Source: Streptomyces sp. S.PNR 29
Lineage (GTDB): Bacteria > Actinomycetota > Actinomycetes > Streptomycetales > Streptomycetaceae
DNA length: 64,000 bases
NCBI RefSeq assembly: GCF_030386795.1
Contig: NZ_JANUQM010000016.1
Span: forward strand, 29,198 to 93,197
Direction of reading: 5' to 3'
Numbering within the stretch: position 1 is the first letter of the stretch; each line of letters begins with the position of its first letter. Below are positions 28,001-40,500 of the stretch, piece by piece. The notes under the pieces were generated by a model, which was not told the DNA's origin, made no database searches, and saw only the letters and a program-made list of their open reading frames with translations. The translations under genes and the position numbers were made by a program.

Positions 28001-28514
28001 GCTCGTCCACCAGCTCACCGAAGGACTCGATGCCCGCGTCGAAGCAGGCGATGTCGAGGTCGTGCACGGTTGCCGCCGGATCGACCGGGACCGGGCGCTG
28101 CTTGAGGACGTCGCCGGTGTCGGCCTCGGCGGTCATCACGTGCCAGGTGACGCCGTGCTGTTTGTCTCCGTCCAGGATGGCCCAGCTGGTGGCGAACAGT
28201 CCGGCGTGCCGGGGCAGTGGGCCGTCGTGGAAGTTGACCGGCAGCCGGGCCGGCAGCGCCAGCACGTCGTCGGGGAGCATCCGCAGGTTGGCGATGCTGA
28301 ACAGATAGTCGAAGCGCAGGGGCGCGAGCCGCTCGGCGAGGTCCGGCCCGAGGGGTACGGTCGCCAGCCCCTCGCCCTCGGCCCAGGCGATCAGGTCCGG
28401 GGCCGGGGACACCACGGCGGTGACCTCGTGCCCACGGGCCAGGAGCAGTCGGGTGCACTCGACGAGGAGGGCTTCCTCCCCCACCACCACACAGCTGAAC
28501 GGCTCAGGGGTCAT
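25047..28514 (-). CDS. Loading NRPS: N-formyltransferase-(C remnant)-A(Gly)-T
   Basis: 1155 aa from the ATG at 28514, which overlaps the upstream PKS stop (ATGA). Residues 1-310 are a formyl-tetrahydrofolate-dependent formyltransferase: VNFHDGPLPRHAG near 96 holds the catalytic Asn and His, and EADTGD near 133 the Asp. Residues about 320-600 resemble the C-terminal part of a condensation domain but show no HHxxxDG. A domain about 600-1075 (YTSGSTGLPKG near 705); T about 1050-1120 (NFFDLGGDSL, Ser near 1083). The pocket residues read D-I-L-Q-L-G-M-I-W, a glycine code. The protein should load glycine, formylate its amine on the T domain and hand N-formylglycine to the KS-ACP protein encoded two genes downstream. 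The same starter logic is known for oxazolomycin, inthomycin and conglobatin. The PP-loop gene between them fits ring closure. Confidence 0.93.
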   Translation of the reverse strand: MTPEPFSCVVVGEEALLVECTRLLLARGHEVTAVVSPAPDLIAWAEGEGLATVPLGPDLAERLAPLRFDYLFSIANLRMLPDDVLALPARLPVNFHDGPLPRHAGLFATSWAILDGDKQHGVTWHVMTAEADTGDVLKQRPVPVDPAATVHDLDIACFDAGIESFGELVDELAAGTATRTPQDLGLRTYHGKYDGPPRAGLYDWRQPAADLDALVRATSFGRRPNGFGIPLVALGDTLIAVRAVEILDRPSPAEPGTLVDAAAEALTVATGDRDVRLTHLADLTGERLDPLDVAGTLTERHSGRFPHLTDAEVAELTRAGRAAHRQETRWLRTLGTLEPVLAPRFGALGSVTRPADPVALPAALRGGATEPVWPALAAVLAFLARLARDGERDVALPAPSAGAGRLLAAEVPLRLPEGLLDRTLPGLTELVAAEVTALRGRSPYRRDLLLRHPSMTGAARAGLPVAVRLPGDDEGPADRPLTIRIDAHGTVRFHGGEELTADQVRWLGEHLALFLDTVAAEPGRPLGQVPLLTPGERELVQNRWNDTAEDYPAERTVSRLVSDLACAAPDRPAVRFEGRELTYGELDQAADRLARHLLEQGAGRGSLVGVLLERSPDLLVALLAVMKTGAAYVPIDPIYPPARIGHMIEDSGARLVVTDEALGRTLTAFPVTPVTVAPHTAPGSPEPAAAPVDRSEPDAAAYVIYTSGSTGLPKGVQVGHRALVNFLWTMARRPGFDSRDSLSALTTVCFDIAGLELFLPLVRGGTVEVLPAPVAADGVALRERIERTRPTVLQATPTTWQMLIAAGWTGDPGLRALCGGEPLPAELADRLTGLVGELYNMYGPTETTIWSTVDRVRPGEPVTIGRPIGNTRCHVLDERGMPVPPGIPGELYLSGDGVADGYLGRPELTAERFVTAPWGTGRAYRTGDLVRYLPDGRLEYLERIDGQIKLNGYRIELGEVESALRRIPEVTSAVALVREDRPGERRLVAYVTGSAGLPQPADLRAALRDGLPAYMVPASVVVLPELPLTPNGKIDRKALPVPRPARTAGAGADVRTDLERRIAEVWCQVLRVDRVGAEDNFFDLGGDSLRLTSVTAMLRERLGRPVTRLDMFGHPTVRAMAAHLSDDTAPAAGQQRRGRDVAALAQRRSRRKGRG

Positions 28515-31500
28515 CGTCCGCCTCCTTCGGACTCCCCGCGCTGGGAGAGCAGTTGGGTCAGCAACTCGTCGACGGCCTCGTCGGACAGCTCGGCGACCAG
28601 GCGCTCCGCTTCGCCGGACACGGCGGCCTCGGGTTCCGGCGTGGCCGGCGCCGCCGGCTGCGGGACGGTCTCGGCGCGGAAGAAGTCGGCCAGCTGCCGG
28701 ATGGTGATCCGCTCGAACAGCAGGGTCGCGGGCAGCGGGCCGTACACCGCCTCCAGGCCGCGTGTCAGTTCCAGCACCACCAGCGAGTCCACGCCGTAGT
28801 TCTCGAAGGTGAGGTCGGGGTCCAGCTGTTCCGGGGTCATCTCCAGGACCCGGGCGAACACCGACGTCACCTGCTCCAGCGCGTCGTCGTGGCCGGCGGG
28901 GGCCGTGGCCGTCGGCGCGGTACCGGCGCGCGGTTCCTGCGCCTCGGCGGTCACTGCCTGGTCCCGGTGCCCCTGGGGCACCAGGCCGTCGCTGACCGCC
29001 GCGATCACGCTCTGGAAGGCCGGCCCCACCGAGGTCGTGGGCGAGCCGGTGCTGATGTCCCGGTAGCCGCACGCCGCCAGCACGTCCCGCCACTGCTGCT
29101 CGGACGCCAGCGGCGAGCCGGGCATGCGGTGCTCCTGATCGCCGAACAGCCACCAGCCGGGCGTCAGGCCGAAGATCAGCGCCAGCTGGTGCAGCGGCCG
29201 CGTCCCCTCCGTGACGAGCAGCACGCCGCCGGTCCGCAGCAGCCGCTTGACCTGCGTCAGGGTGTCCGCCAGGGAGCGGGTGGCGTGCAGGACGTTGGTG
29301 CCGAGGACGATGTCGTGGTCGCCGGGTGTGAATCCCTGGTCCGCCGGGTCGGCCTCGATGTCGAGGACCTCGAACCGGGCGAAGGGGTGGTCGGCGCCGA
29401 ACCGGGCCCGGGCCTTGCGGACGAAGGCCGCGGACACGTCGGTGAAGACGTACTCGACCGATTCGCCGTGCCGCGCCAGCGCGGCGAGCACGGCCGCGCT
29501 GGTGCCGCCCGTCCCGGCGCCGACCTCGAGCACCCGCACGGTGGTGCCGGGCGCGGCGGCCTTCCGGGCCTCGACCTGCTCGACGACGAGCCGGGCCACC
29601 TCGGCGTTGCAGCGGTCGGTGACCGGGTCGCCCCGGTAGACGGCTGCCACCCGGTCCGGTGTGCCGTCGGGGAAGAGGATCTCCATGGCGCCGCGGCGTC
29701 CGGTGAGCACGTCGGGCAGCGCGGTCAGGCAGTCCCGCAGCAGTCCGGCGACCGGCTCGACGCCGGGACGGCGGGCGATCAGCTCGTCCACCGCCCGGAC
29801 CACCTCGCTCTCCGGCTCCACCGGGCGGCCCGTGGGCTGGACCCAGTCGTCCCCGGTACGCAGGTGTCCGGCGGCGGCGAGCAGGTCGAGCTGCCGCTGG
29901 AACAGGGCCGTGTGCTCCGGCACCACGCCCAGCCGGGCGGCGAGTGCGGCGCGGTCGTGCCGGCGTTCCGGCTGGGCGAACACGCCGGCCCGGTGCAGCA
30001 CGGCCGCCAGCAGGCGTCCGGCCAGCTGCTCCGTCTCCGCCACCGCATGCTGATGCTCGGTCAGTTCGGGATCGGGCACGGGCGTACGGCCGAGCCGGAC
30101 GGCGGGCAGCACGGGCGGGGCACCGCCGGGCAGCGCGACGAGCCGGTGGTCAGCGGCGACGCCCAGGTTATCCAGGATGTCCTGATCCGCGTCGAGGGCG
30201 AGCAGTTGGGGCAGTCCGGCGCCGAGCGCCCGCTCGACCACCGTCATGCCCTGCTCCGCCGTCAGGGGCCGGATACCGGCCGCCGCGACACGGCGCAGCA
30301 CCCGCTGACGGTGCTCGTCGCCGCCCGCGTGCCAGTAGCCCAGGTTGAGCACTCGCACCGGGAAGGGCAGGTCACGTGCGGCGTGCAGGGCGTAGGCGTC
30401 CGCGAACGTGCAGCCCGCCGCGTAGCCCGCCTGGCCGTGGTTGCCCTCGAAGGCGACCCCGGAGGAGTAGAACAGCACGAAGTCCAGGGCCTCGTCGCGC
30501 ACGGCGTGCAGCAGGCTCCAGGTGGTGTCGGTCTTGGATTCCAGCGCCGAACGCAGCTCTGCCTCCGGCAGCTCCCGCACGACCCGGTTGACCAGGACCA
30601 TCGCGGCGTTGATCACGCCGTGCAGGGCACCGAACTCCCGTTTGGCCAGGGCGACGGCCTCGGCCAGGGCGGCCGGATCCGTGGCGTCCAGGGAGAGGTG
30701 ACGCACCTCGGCACCCGCCGCCTCCCACTCGGCGATCTGCTCACGCCGGGGCCCATCGAGCGGGGAGCGCCCCACGACCACCAGCTTGGCCCGGTAGGTG
30801 CCGGCGAGGTGGCGGCAGGTGTCCCGGCCGACGGCGCCCAGACCGCCGACCACCAGGTAGACGCCGCCGGGCCGGAACACGGGCGGTGCCTGCGGGAGTT
30901 CGACCCGCTCCAGTGTCCGGACCCGCCGTACGCCGGCCCGCAGGGACACCGGCACGGTGCGGGCCGGGAACGGCTCGGCGGCCACCGCGGCGGCCGCGTC
31001 GGCGGCCTCGGCCAGCCGTACGTCGACCAGGGCGACCCGGAGGTTCGGGAACTCCTTCGCCACCACCATCGCGGCTCCGGCGAGCCCGGCCTGCCACGGC
31101 GCGGAGGCGTCGTCCGCGGCGAGCGGATACGCGTCCGCGGTCACGACCTTCAGCCGGAGCGGCCGGTCGAGCAGGCCGTGCCGGTCCAGGGCGCGGACCA
31201 GGCGGTAGAAGGAGACCACCCCGCGGTCCATCACCGCCCGCACGCCCGCGCGGTCGGCCGGTTCCTGCTCCACGGCGGCGCCGACGAAGTAGATCAGGTC
31301 GGGTGCGGCCGTTCCCAGCGCCCGGTCCAACTCGGCGTCGGTGAGGCCGCCCCGGCCGACGGCGAGCGGGCGCACCTCCGCGTCCGGGTGCGCCGCGGCC
31401 ACGCTCAGGGCCGGTTCGGCGTCCGGCCGCGCCGCGACGAGCAGCACCCGGCGGGCGGGCTCGGCGGTGTCCTCGGCCGGCGACGGGGTCCAGGCGGGTC

Positions 31501-34500
31501 GGTAGGCCGCCACGGTCGCCGGGAGCGGCGGCTTCGCCTCGCGGTACACCAGGTTGGTGAACCGCACGCGCACCGCACCCGTGTCGTCGACAAGCAGCAC
31601 GTCGCAGCGGTCGTTCCCGGTCTCCCGGATGTGGGACCACCCGCTCGCCGGAACCGGCCCGAAGACCTCGACCCGGTCGGCCGCGAAGGGCAGCAGCGGC
31701 CGGGCTCCCGGCCCCCGGCGCCGGACCAGCAGCGCCGCGACGGTGTGCAGAGCCGCGTCCAGGACTCCCGGGTGCAGCCGGTGCGAGGTGTCCTCGGTGA
31801 CCGGGCCCAGCCTGCCGAGGGCCTCGCCCTCGCCGGTCCAGACCTGCTGGACGCGGCGGAAGAACGGCCCGTACGGCAGGCCCTGTTCTTCGAGCAGCCG
31901 GTAGAAGGCCGTGTGGCCGGGGCCCTCGTCCAGGCGAGCCCGCAGCGCGGGGACGTCGACGGCGCAGGGCGCGGGCGGAGCGTCGATCAGACGTCCGCAC
32001 GAACGGACGGTGTCGTCGTCGCCGAGGACCTCGTAGCGGTCGCCGTCGAAGCGGACCGACACGCCGGCGCCGGCGCCGGTGACCGCCAGCGGCGCGATCC
32101 AGCGCACGTCGGCGAAGGACGGCCCGGCCTGCTCGCCGCGGGCTTCGGCGACGAGGTCGAGATGCCCGACGCCGGGCAGGATCGCGCGGCCCTCGACGAC
32201 ATGGTCCCGGAGCACCGGCGCGGTGGCCGCGAGGGTGCGCCGCCACGGCGCTCGGGCGCCGTCCGGAGCCGCCGGTGCGGGCCCCAGGTCCAGCCAGTGC
32301 CGGGCGCGCTCGAACGGATACGTCGGCAGCGGTACGCGGCGCCGCACGCCCGGCCGGCCCCGGTCCATCAGGTCCCAGTCGACGGCGACGCCGGACACCC
32401 ACAGCCGACCGAGCAGGTCGTCGTTCCCGGAGCGGATCTGAGCGGTCAGGAAGTCATCGCCGCCGACGCTGTCGCTGAACAGGCCCGCGAGGGGCGGGTG
32501 GGAGGTGACCCGGCCCCGGTGCAGCCACTGCCCGTCCTCGCCGCGTCCGACGGCGGCGAGCCGGGACGCCGCCTCGGCGATGTCGGTGGCGACGAACGCC
32601 AGGCGCTCGGCCATCGGCTCGCGGCCCACCCGCAGGGTGTGGGCGACGTCGGCGAGCCGCAGGGGCGGATCGGCCGGGGTGTCCAGTGCCCGGCCGAGTG
32701 CGGCCGCGTAGTCGCGCAGCCGCTTCTCGTCGCGGGCGGAGAGCACGATCAGCTCGGGAGCCGGTGGCGCCTCGGGCTCGGCCGGGGCCGGCTCGGGTGC
32801 GACGTATTCCTCCAGGATGACGTGCGCGTTGGTACCGCCGGCCCCGAAGGAGCTGACCGCCGCGCGGCGTGGCAGCGGACGCCCGTCGGGGTCGTACGGC
32901 CGGGGCCAGGGAGCCGTCTCCCGCTGGACGGTGAACGGTGACCGGGTGAAGTCGATGGCCGGGTTCGGCTCGTCGGCGTGCAGGGTGGGCAGCAGCGTGG
33001 CGTGCCGCAGCTGGAGCACCGCCTTGGTGAGCCCGGCGATGCCGGCCGCGCCCTCCAGGTGGCCGATGGCGCTCTTCACCGAACCCAGGGCGCAGAAGCC
33101 GGTGTCGGAGGTGTGCCGGGCGAAGGCCTGGGCCAGGGCGGTGTGCTCGATCGGGTCGCCGAGGGCGGTTCCGGTGCCGTGCGCCTCGACACAGCCGATG
33201 GTGCGGGCGCTGATGCCGGCGGCGGCCAGCGCCTGCTCCACGAGAGCCTGCTGGGCGTGCGGGTTGGGCACGGTGAACCCGCTGGTCCGGCCGCCGTGGT
33301 TGACGGCGGTCGCCCTGATCACCGCGTGCACGGTGTCCCCGTCCCGGACCGCCTCGGAGAGCCGTTTGAGGACGACGGCGCCGACGCCCTCGCCGGGCAC
33401 ATAGCCGCTGCCGCCCGCGCCGAAGGCCCGGCAGCGGCCGTCGGCGGAGAGCATCGTCTTGCGGCTGAGGTGCACGTACTTGTCCGGGTGCACGGCCACG
33501 TTGACGCCGCCCGCGACGGCGTAGCCGCATTCGCCGCGGCGGATGCTCTCGCAGGCCTGGTGGACCGCCACCAGGGACGCCGAGCAGGCGGTGTCCACGA
33601 CCACGCTGGGCCCGCGGAAGTCGCCGAAGTAGGAGACCTGGTTGGCGATCGAGGACCGGTTGGCGAGGACCACCTGATGGTTGCCGCGTGCGGACTCGGT
33701 GGCCGCCAGCACGGCGTAGTCGTCCCACATGACGCCGACGAACACGCCGACGTCGCGTCCCTGGCCGCCGAACCGGGGCGCGGGGAGGCGGGACGGCGGG
33801 TACCCCGCGTTCTCCAGCGCGGACCAGGCGGTCTCCAGGAAGAGACGCTCCTGCGGGTCCATGGAGCGGGCCTGCATCGGCGAGATCTGGAAGAACAGCG
33901 AGTCGAAGGCGTCCACGTCGGACAGGAAGCCGCCCCAGCGGCTGTAGCTGCGGCCCGCGGCGGTGGGATCGGGGTCGAAGAGGGCCTCGGCGTCCCACCG
34001 GTCGGCGGGGACCTCGGTCACGCAGTCGCGTCCGGCGGCGAGATTGCGCCAGAACTCGTCCAGGTCGCGGGCCTGCGGATAGCGCCCGCTGATGCCGATG
34101 ACCGCGATGGGCTCGTCGGCGGCCCCGGGCGGCGGTGCAGTCGGACGCGCGGCGGCCGGTGCCGCGGAGACGGAGGCCTCCGGGGCCGGTGCCTGTGCGG
34201 CGGGTGGCTCGGTCCGCCGTGTGTCGCCCGGCCCCGGGAACAGGCGGGCGACGGCGTCGGGGTGCTCCGCGAGCAGGTGGTCGGCGAGCTCGTCCACCGT
34301 CCGGTACTCGAAGAACACCGTCCCCCTGAGCCCGGGAAAGTCCCGGCCCAGCACCGTGTTGGACTCCATGATCAGCACCGAGTCCAGGCCGTAGTCGTCC
34401 AGCGCGACCCGGCTGTCCAGCCGGCCCACCGGAAGCTTGAGCACGCCGGACAGGATGCCGCGCAGATGCTCGACGAGCTGGGCCCGCCGGCCGTCCACGG

Positions 34501-37500
34501 CCGCCCGGCCCGCCGGTGCGGCTGTCGCCCGTACCGCTGTTCCGGCCGGTCGGGCGGGCGGCCCGGACGGGGTGACCAGTGCCGCGTCGATCCGTGCCGC
34601 ATCGCCCCAGGCGGGGACCAGCCAGGGTGCCGGAACGGCGAACGAGCGCTCGAAGACGGCCAGTGCCTCCTCGGGCTCCAGGGCCGGCATCCCGCTGCGC
34701 CGGGAGTACGCGGCCAGCTCCGGCCGGCCGACCAGCGAGTCCACGCCGCCGACGGACCACAGCGGCCAGCCCAGCGACAGGCTGCGGCCGTGCCGGGCGC
34801 CGCGGCGCACCCAGGAGTCGCGCAGCACCGTGTACAGGTCGGCGAAGCGGTTCGCCGTGGCGTAGCTCGCCGCGCCGAAGTCACCGATCAGCGAGGAGAT
34901 CGAGGAGAACACCACGAACAGGTCGAGGGCGTCATCGCGGGTCAGCCGGTCGAGGTGGACCAGGCCGCGGGTCTTGGCCGCGAGCACCCGCGCGAACCTG
35001 TCGTGACCGAAGTCGTCGTCGGTGGCGTGGCCGTCGTCGGCGGCTCCGGCCAGATGGAACACACCGTGCAGCGCGCCGAAGCGCTCGCGGGCGGCGTCGA
35101 GGGCGGCGGCGAGTTCCCCGGCCCGCGTCACGTCGGCGCGCAGCGCGAGGACGTCCGCGCCGTACCCGGACAGTTCCCGGATCAGGCGGTGGTCGGGCTC
35201 GGAGCGGCCGACCAGTACCAGCCGGGCCCGGTGGGCGCGGGCCAGGTGCCCGGTGAGGACGCGTCCGATGGCGCCCGCGCCGCCGGTGACGACGTAGACC
35301 CCCCGGTCGCGCAGGGGCGGCCCGGACCGGCCGGACGCGGACACGGGGCGCAGTCCGCGCAGTTCACGGTCGCCCGCTGCGGTACGGCGGACCTCCAGCC
35401 CGGCCGCTCGCGGCGCGGCACGCAGTTCGACAGCCATGGCAGCGGCCAGTTCGGCGGTGGGCGCCTGTCCGGGGACGCCCAGCGTCAGCAGTTCGAAGCG
35501 GGCCACGGCGGCGGTGGATCGGGCGAATCCGGCCAGGGCGGCCCACTCGGGCCGTTCTTCGTCCCCGTCCTGGGGGTGGATCAGCAGACACCGCACCCGC
35601 CCCGGCAACTCGCCGGATGCCACGGCCCGCAGCACGTCGAGCAGCAGGAAGCAGGAACGGTCGAGGACGTCCGTGGGCGAGGCGTCGACGCCGTCCTCGG
35701 GGGCGTACGCCGGCGGGCGGAGGAGGCCCTGGGCGACGGCGATGTCCAGGCCGTCCTCCTGCGCCGCGCCCGCGAGCAGGCGCGTGAGCCCGTCCGCGTC
35801 CCCGGGGAGGCGGACCACCCGGCGCCAGGCGCCGGTCGCGGCCAGCGCGGCCTCCAGCTCCGGGGCGTCGCCGAGCAGGGCGAGCGTCCGGGGCGCCTCC
35901 GACGCGGGCTCCGGGTCGGTGGCGGGTCGCCAGTACGGCTCGTAGAAGCGCGCCTGACCCTCGCTCCGTTCCTGCTCCCCGACGGGAGCACCCGGTGTCG
36001 TGGAGGCGGCGGCGCCCGGCGTGCGGCCGGCGAAGTCCCGCAAGGAGACCAGCGGGCGGCCCTGCTCGTCGTGGACGGTGACGTCGAAGCGGCGTACGCC
36101 GGCGCTCTCGCCCACCAGCCGGGCGTGGGCGTACACCACGGGCGGCAGCGGAGCGAACACGTCGAGCGCGCCCAGGCTGAACGGCACGGGCAGCTCACCG
36201 GGCCGCGGCGCGGTGTCCCGGCCGACCCAGTGGCAGGCTCGCAGGGCTCCGTCGAGCAGCCCCGGGGGCAGTGCCGTCTCCCCCTCGGTCAGGCCGCCGC
36301 CGCTCAGCCGCAGCACGGCTTCCTCGGACGTGCTGCGGATCTCGTCCACGACCTGGAACGACGGGCCGTACACGAAGCCCGCGGCCCGGTAGTCGGTGTA
36401 GGTCGCGGCCCGGTCCCGTACGACGGGCAGCCGTTCGCGCACGCCGGCCAGGTCCAGGGCGTCACCGTGCGGGCCGACGGCGCCGACCGCGTTCCCGCGG
36501 GCGTGGGTCGCCCGGCCGTCCGCGGCCTCGCTGTACACCTCGAAGGCCAGCGCGTCACCGTCCGGCCGGAAGGCCACGTACAGCGCCAGCTCCGCGTCCG
36601 CGGGCTCGATCGCCCGGCCCCACAGCACATCGCGCAGCGCGTGCCGCACTCCGGGCTCGGCCAGGTCGGCGGCGGCCCGGACGAACTCCAGGGTCGCGGC
36701 GCCGGCGACCATGGGCCGGCCCTCGATCACATGGTCCCGCACGAGCGGGTCACGGGGGCGCAGCGTCTTGCGGAACCGCAGCTCCGTCACGGTGGACTCG
36801 TTGGCGTCCACCAGCGGATGCGGTGCGCCGGTCAGGTCCGGGTCGAGGGGAATCCAGTAGCGCTCGTCGGCGAACGGGTAGCGCGGAGCCCGGGTCCGGC
36901 GCGGCGCGGGGCCGGGCCGGGAGGCGTGCCAGGCGGCCCAGTCCACCTCGGCGCCCGCCAGCCAGCGCCCGGCACGCTCACCGAGCGCGCCGTCGGCCGG
37001 GACCCGCGGCAGCGGCCCGCCGTCGGCGAAGCGTTCCAGCGCCGCGACGACGTCGGCGCCGTCGGTGGCCACCACCGCGAGCCGGGCGTCCAGGCTCTCC
37101 CGACCCACCTGGGTGGTGAAGCAGAGGTCGGCGAGCGGGACGCGCTCGGTGCGCAGGAACCGTGCCGCCTGCCCCGCGTAGACCCGCAGCCGTTCCTCGT
37201 CACGTGCGGACAGCAGGAACACCACGGGCTCGTCGGTGCGCTGCTCGCCCGCCGGGACCGTGGAGCGTGGCTCGGGCCGCGGTGACTCCTCCAGCACCAG
37301 GTGCGCGTTGGCACCGCCCGCGCCGAAGGAGCTGAGCCCGGCCCGGCGCGGACGGTCCGCGTCCGGCCACTCGGCGAGTTCGCGCTGCACGCGGAACGGG
37401 GAGCGGTCGAAGTCGATGTTCGGATTGAGTTCGCCGGCGTGCAGCGAGGGCACGAGCGTGCGGTGCGTGAACTGCAGCAGCACCTTGGTCAGTCCGGCGA

Positions 37501-40500
37501 TCCCGGCGGCGGACTCCAGGTGTCCCACGTTGGACTTGACCGACCCGATCGGCCAGTGGCCGGGCTCCGCGGCGGCCGACCGGTAGGCGTTGGTCAGTCC
37601 CGTGAGCTCGATCGGGTCGCCGAGGGCGGTGCCGGTGCCGTGTGCCTCCACGTAGCCGATGTCCTCGGGGGCGACGCCCGCCTGCTCCATGGCACCGGTG
37701 ATGGCCCGTTGCTGGGCGTGCGGATTGGGCACGGTGTAGCCGTTGGTCCGGGCCCCGTGGTTGACGGCGCTGCCGAGGATGACCCCTTGGACGCGGTCGC
37801 CGTCGGCCAGCGCCTGCCGGTACGGCTTCAGCAGGACGGCGCCGACGCCCTCCCCCGGGACGTAGCCGTCGCCGCCCGCGCCGAAGGCACGGCAGCGGCC
37901 GTCGGAGGACAGGAAGCGGCCCTGGCTGAGGAAGGCGTACTTGTAGGGGTGCAGGGAGACGTTGACGCCGCCGGCGATCGCCAGTTCGCTCTCGCCCCTG
38001 CGCAGGCTCTCGCAGGCCAGGTGGATCGCCGTGAGCGAGGAGGAGCACATGGTGTCCAGGGCCAGGCTGGGCCCCGACAGGTCGAGGGCGTGGCTGACCC
38101 GGTTGGCGATGGTCGCGAACGAGGAGCCGGTGAGGGGGCGGCCGCCGCGCAGGGCGTCCAGCGCGCCGTGGAACTGGTACTCGCCGTACATCACGCCGAC
38201 GTACACACCGACGGGGCGTCCGGACAGGTCGGCGCGGCGGTAGCCCGCGTCCTCCAGCACGTGCCAGGCGTTCTGCAGGAACAGCCGCTCCTGCGGGTCC
38301 ATCAGTTCGGCCTGGCGTGGGGAGATGCCGAAGAACAGCGGGTCGAACCGGTCCACATGGCGCAGGAACCCGCCCCAGCGGGTGTGCGCCCGGCCCGGCG
38401 CGGCGGGGTCGGGGTCGTACCAGCGGGTGCTGTCCCACCGGTCCTCGGGGATCTCCTCGACGCAGTCGCGGCCCGCGACCAGGTTGGCCCAGAACTCCTC
38501 GACGTCATCGGCCATGGGGTAGCGGCCGGCCAGGCCGATGATGGCGATCGCCCGGTCCTCGGGACCGGTTGCCCGAGCGGGGCGGTCGGTCCGGCCGCGG
38601 CGCGGCGATGCCGCGGTGGTCGGGGCGGGCGGGGCGGGCTCCTCCCGGCGGTCGCCGCCGAGTTCGGCCGGGTGCTGTTCGGCGAAGTAGGTGGCCAGCT
38701 CGCCGAGGGTGGCGTACTCGAAGAACAGGGTCTTGGACAGGCCGGTGAAGCGGCGGTCCAGCTCGCGGTTGAGCTTGGTGATCATCAGCGAGTCGATGCC
38801 GTAGCGGTCGAACGGCGCGTCCTCGGCGAGTTCCGAGGCGTCCAGGCCGGTCTCGGCGGCGATCAGCTCGCGCAGCAGCCCCAGGGCGGCAGCGTACGGG
38901 TCCACGCCGTCGGCTGCGGCCGGACGGCCGGTGGCCGCCGCCGGTGCGGTGGTGAGCGGGGCGTGCAGCGCGGCGGCTATGCGTCCGGTGTTCCCGTAGG
39001 CCGCCACCACGGCGCCGGAGGCGCCGAGCGCCTGTTCGAGGAGGCGCAGGCCGGTCTCGGTGGGCAGCACCCCGAAGCCGGTGCGGGCGGCGATGTCGGC
39101 GGCCGCCTCGGCACTCTGCCGCATGCCGCCGTCGGCCCACATCGGCCAGGCGACGGCGGTCAGCCGGTCCCGGCGCTCGGCGTACGCCTCGGCGAACGCG
39201 TTGGCGTAGGCGTAGTCGGTCTGGCCGGCGCTGCCGATGTGCGCGGCGATCGAGGAGAAGACGACGAAGAAGTCCAGCGGATCGTCCGCCGTCGCGGTGT
39301 CCACGGTGCGCAGGCCGGCGACCTTGGGGGCGAGTACGGCGGCGAAATCCGCCGCGGACTTGGTCGGGACGAAGCCGTCGCGCAGTACGCCCGCCGCGTG
39401 GACGACACCGTTGAGCGGACCGAACTCCGCTCGGACGGAGGCGAGTTGCGCGGCGAGCGCCTCGGTGTCGGTGACGTCGGCGCTGCGGTACACCACCCGT
39501 GCGTCCAGCTCGGCCGGGGGCTGCGCGCTGCGGCCCAGGAGGACGACCCGCGCATCGGCGCGGCTCAGCACCCACTCGGCGACCACCCGGCCGAGACCTC
39601 CGGCACCGCCGGTGATCAGGTAGACGCCGCCGTCGCGGAGCGGGACGGGCGGTGCGGCCGGGGCGGGGACCAGGCGGGGGACGCGGCGTCCCGCGGCGGT
39701 GTGCTCGACCTCGGGATCGCCGCCCGGACCGGCGAGTTCGGCGGCGAGTGCCGCCGCCTCGTCCACGTCGCCGGCGAGCCCGACGGCCTGGAGCCGCAGC
39801 AACGGGTTCTCGGCCCGCACGGCGCGGGCGAACCCGGCCAGGGCGGCGTGTTCGGGGCGGGCACCGGCCGCGTCATGACGGTGGATCAGCAGCACCCTGA
39901 CCGGGGCGGTCGGCCGGCCGCTCAGCAGCTGCTGCACCAGCTGCAGGGCCTGCTCGGGTTCGGGCTCCTCGGCCAGGACGGTGTCCGGCAGGCCGCGCGA
40001 TACGGCCGGTTCGCCAGGCGGGACGGCGATGACCTCCTCGGCCCCCAGCGACGTCAGCGTGCCGGCCAGGGCCGCGCGGCGGCCGGCGTCCGCGGCGACG
40101 ACCAGGGCGGTACCGATGCCGAGGTCGGCGGTACCGGCCGGGGAGTCGACCCAGCGGCGGGCCAGCAGCTCCGCCCCGTCGGGCCGGTCGAGTACCCGTA
40201 CGACGAGGTCACGGAGCCGGGCCAGGACGTTCCCCCGGGAGTCCAGCACCGTCACGTCGGCGTGGGCGGAGCGCTCACCGAGGCGGCTGACCGTCACATG
40301 GGCCCGGCACGAGCCGTCGACCGGGGCATGCGTGGACAGTTCTCCCAGGGCCATGGGCAGGAAGCCGCCGGCCGTGGCGCCGTACGTCCGGGCGAGCAGC
40401 AGCACCAGGCCGTGCAGGGCCCCGTCGAGCAGGGCGGGGTTCAGCATCGCGCCGTCCAGCGAGGCGGCGTCGGGGAGTTCGAGGGCGGCGAGGGCCTCGC

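Noticed and set aside
28515..29153. Upstream start extending the loading NRPS
   Set aside because: The added residues are out-of-frame translation of the upstream PKS methyltransferase and ACP; the ATG at 28514 gives the usual coupled start and a proper formyltransferase N-terminus.
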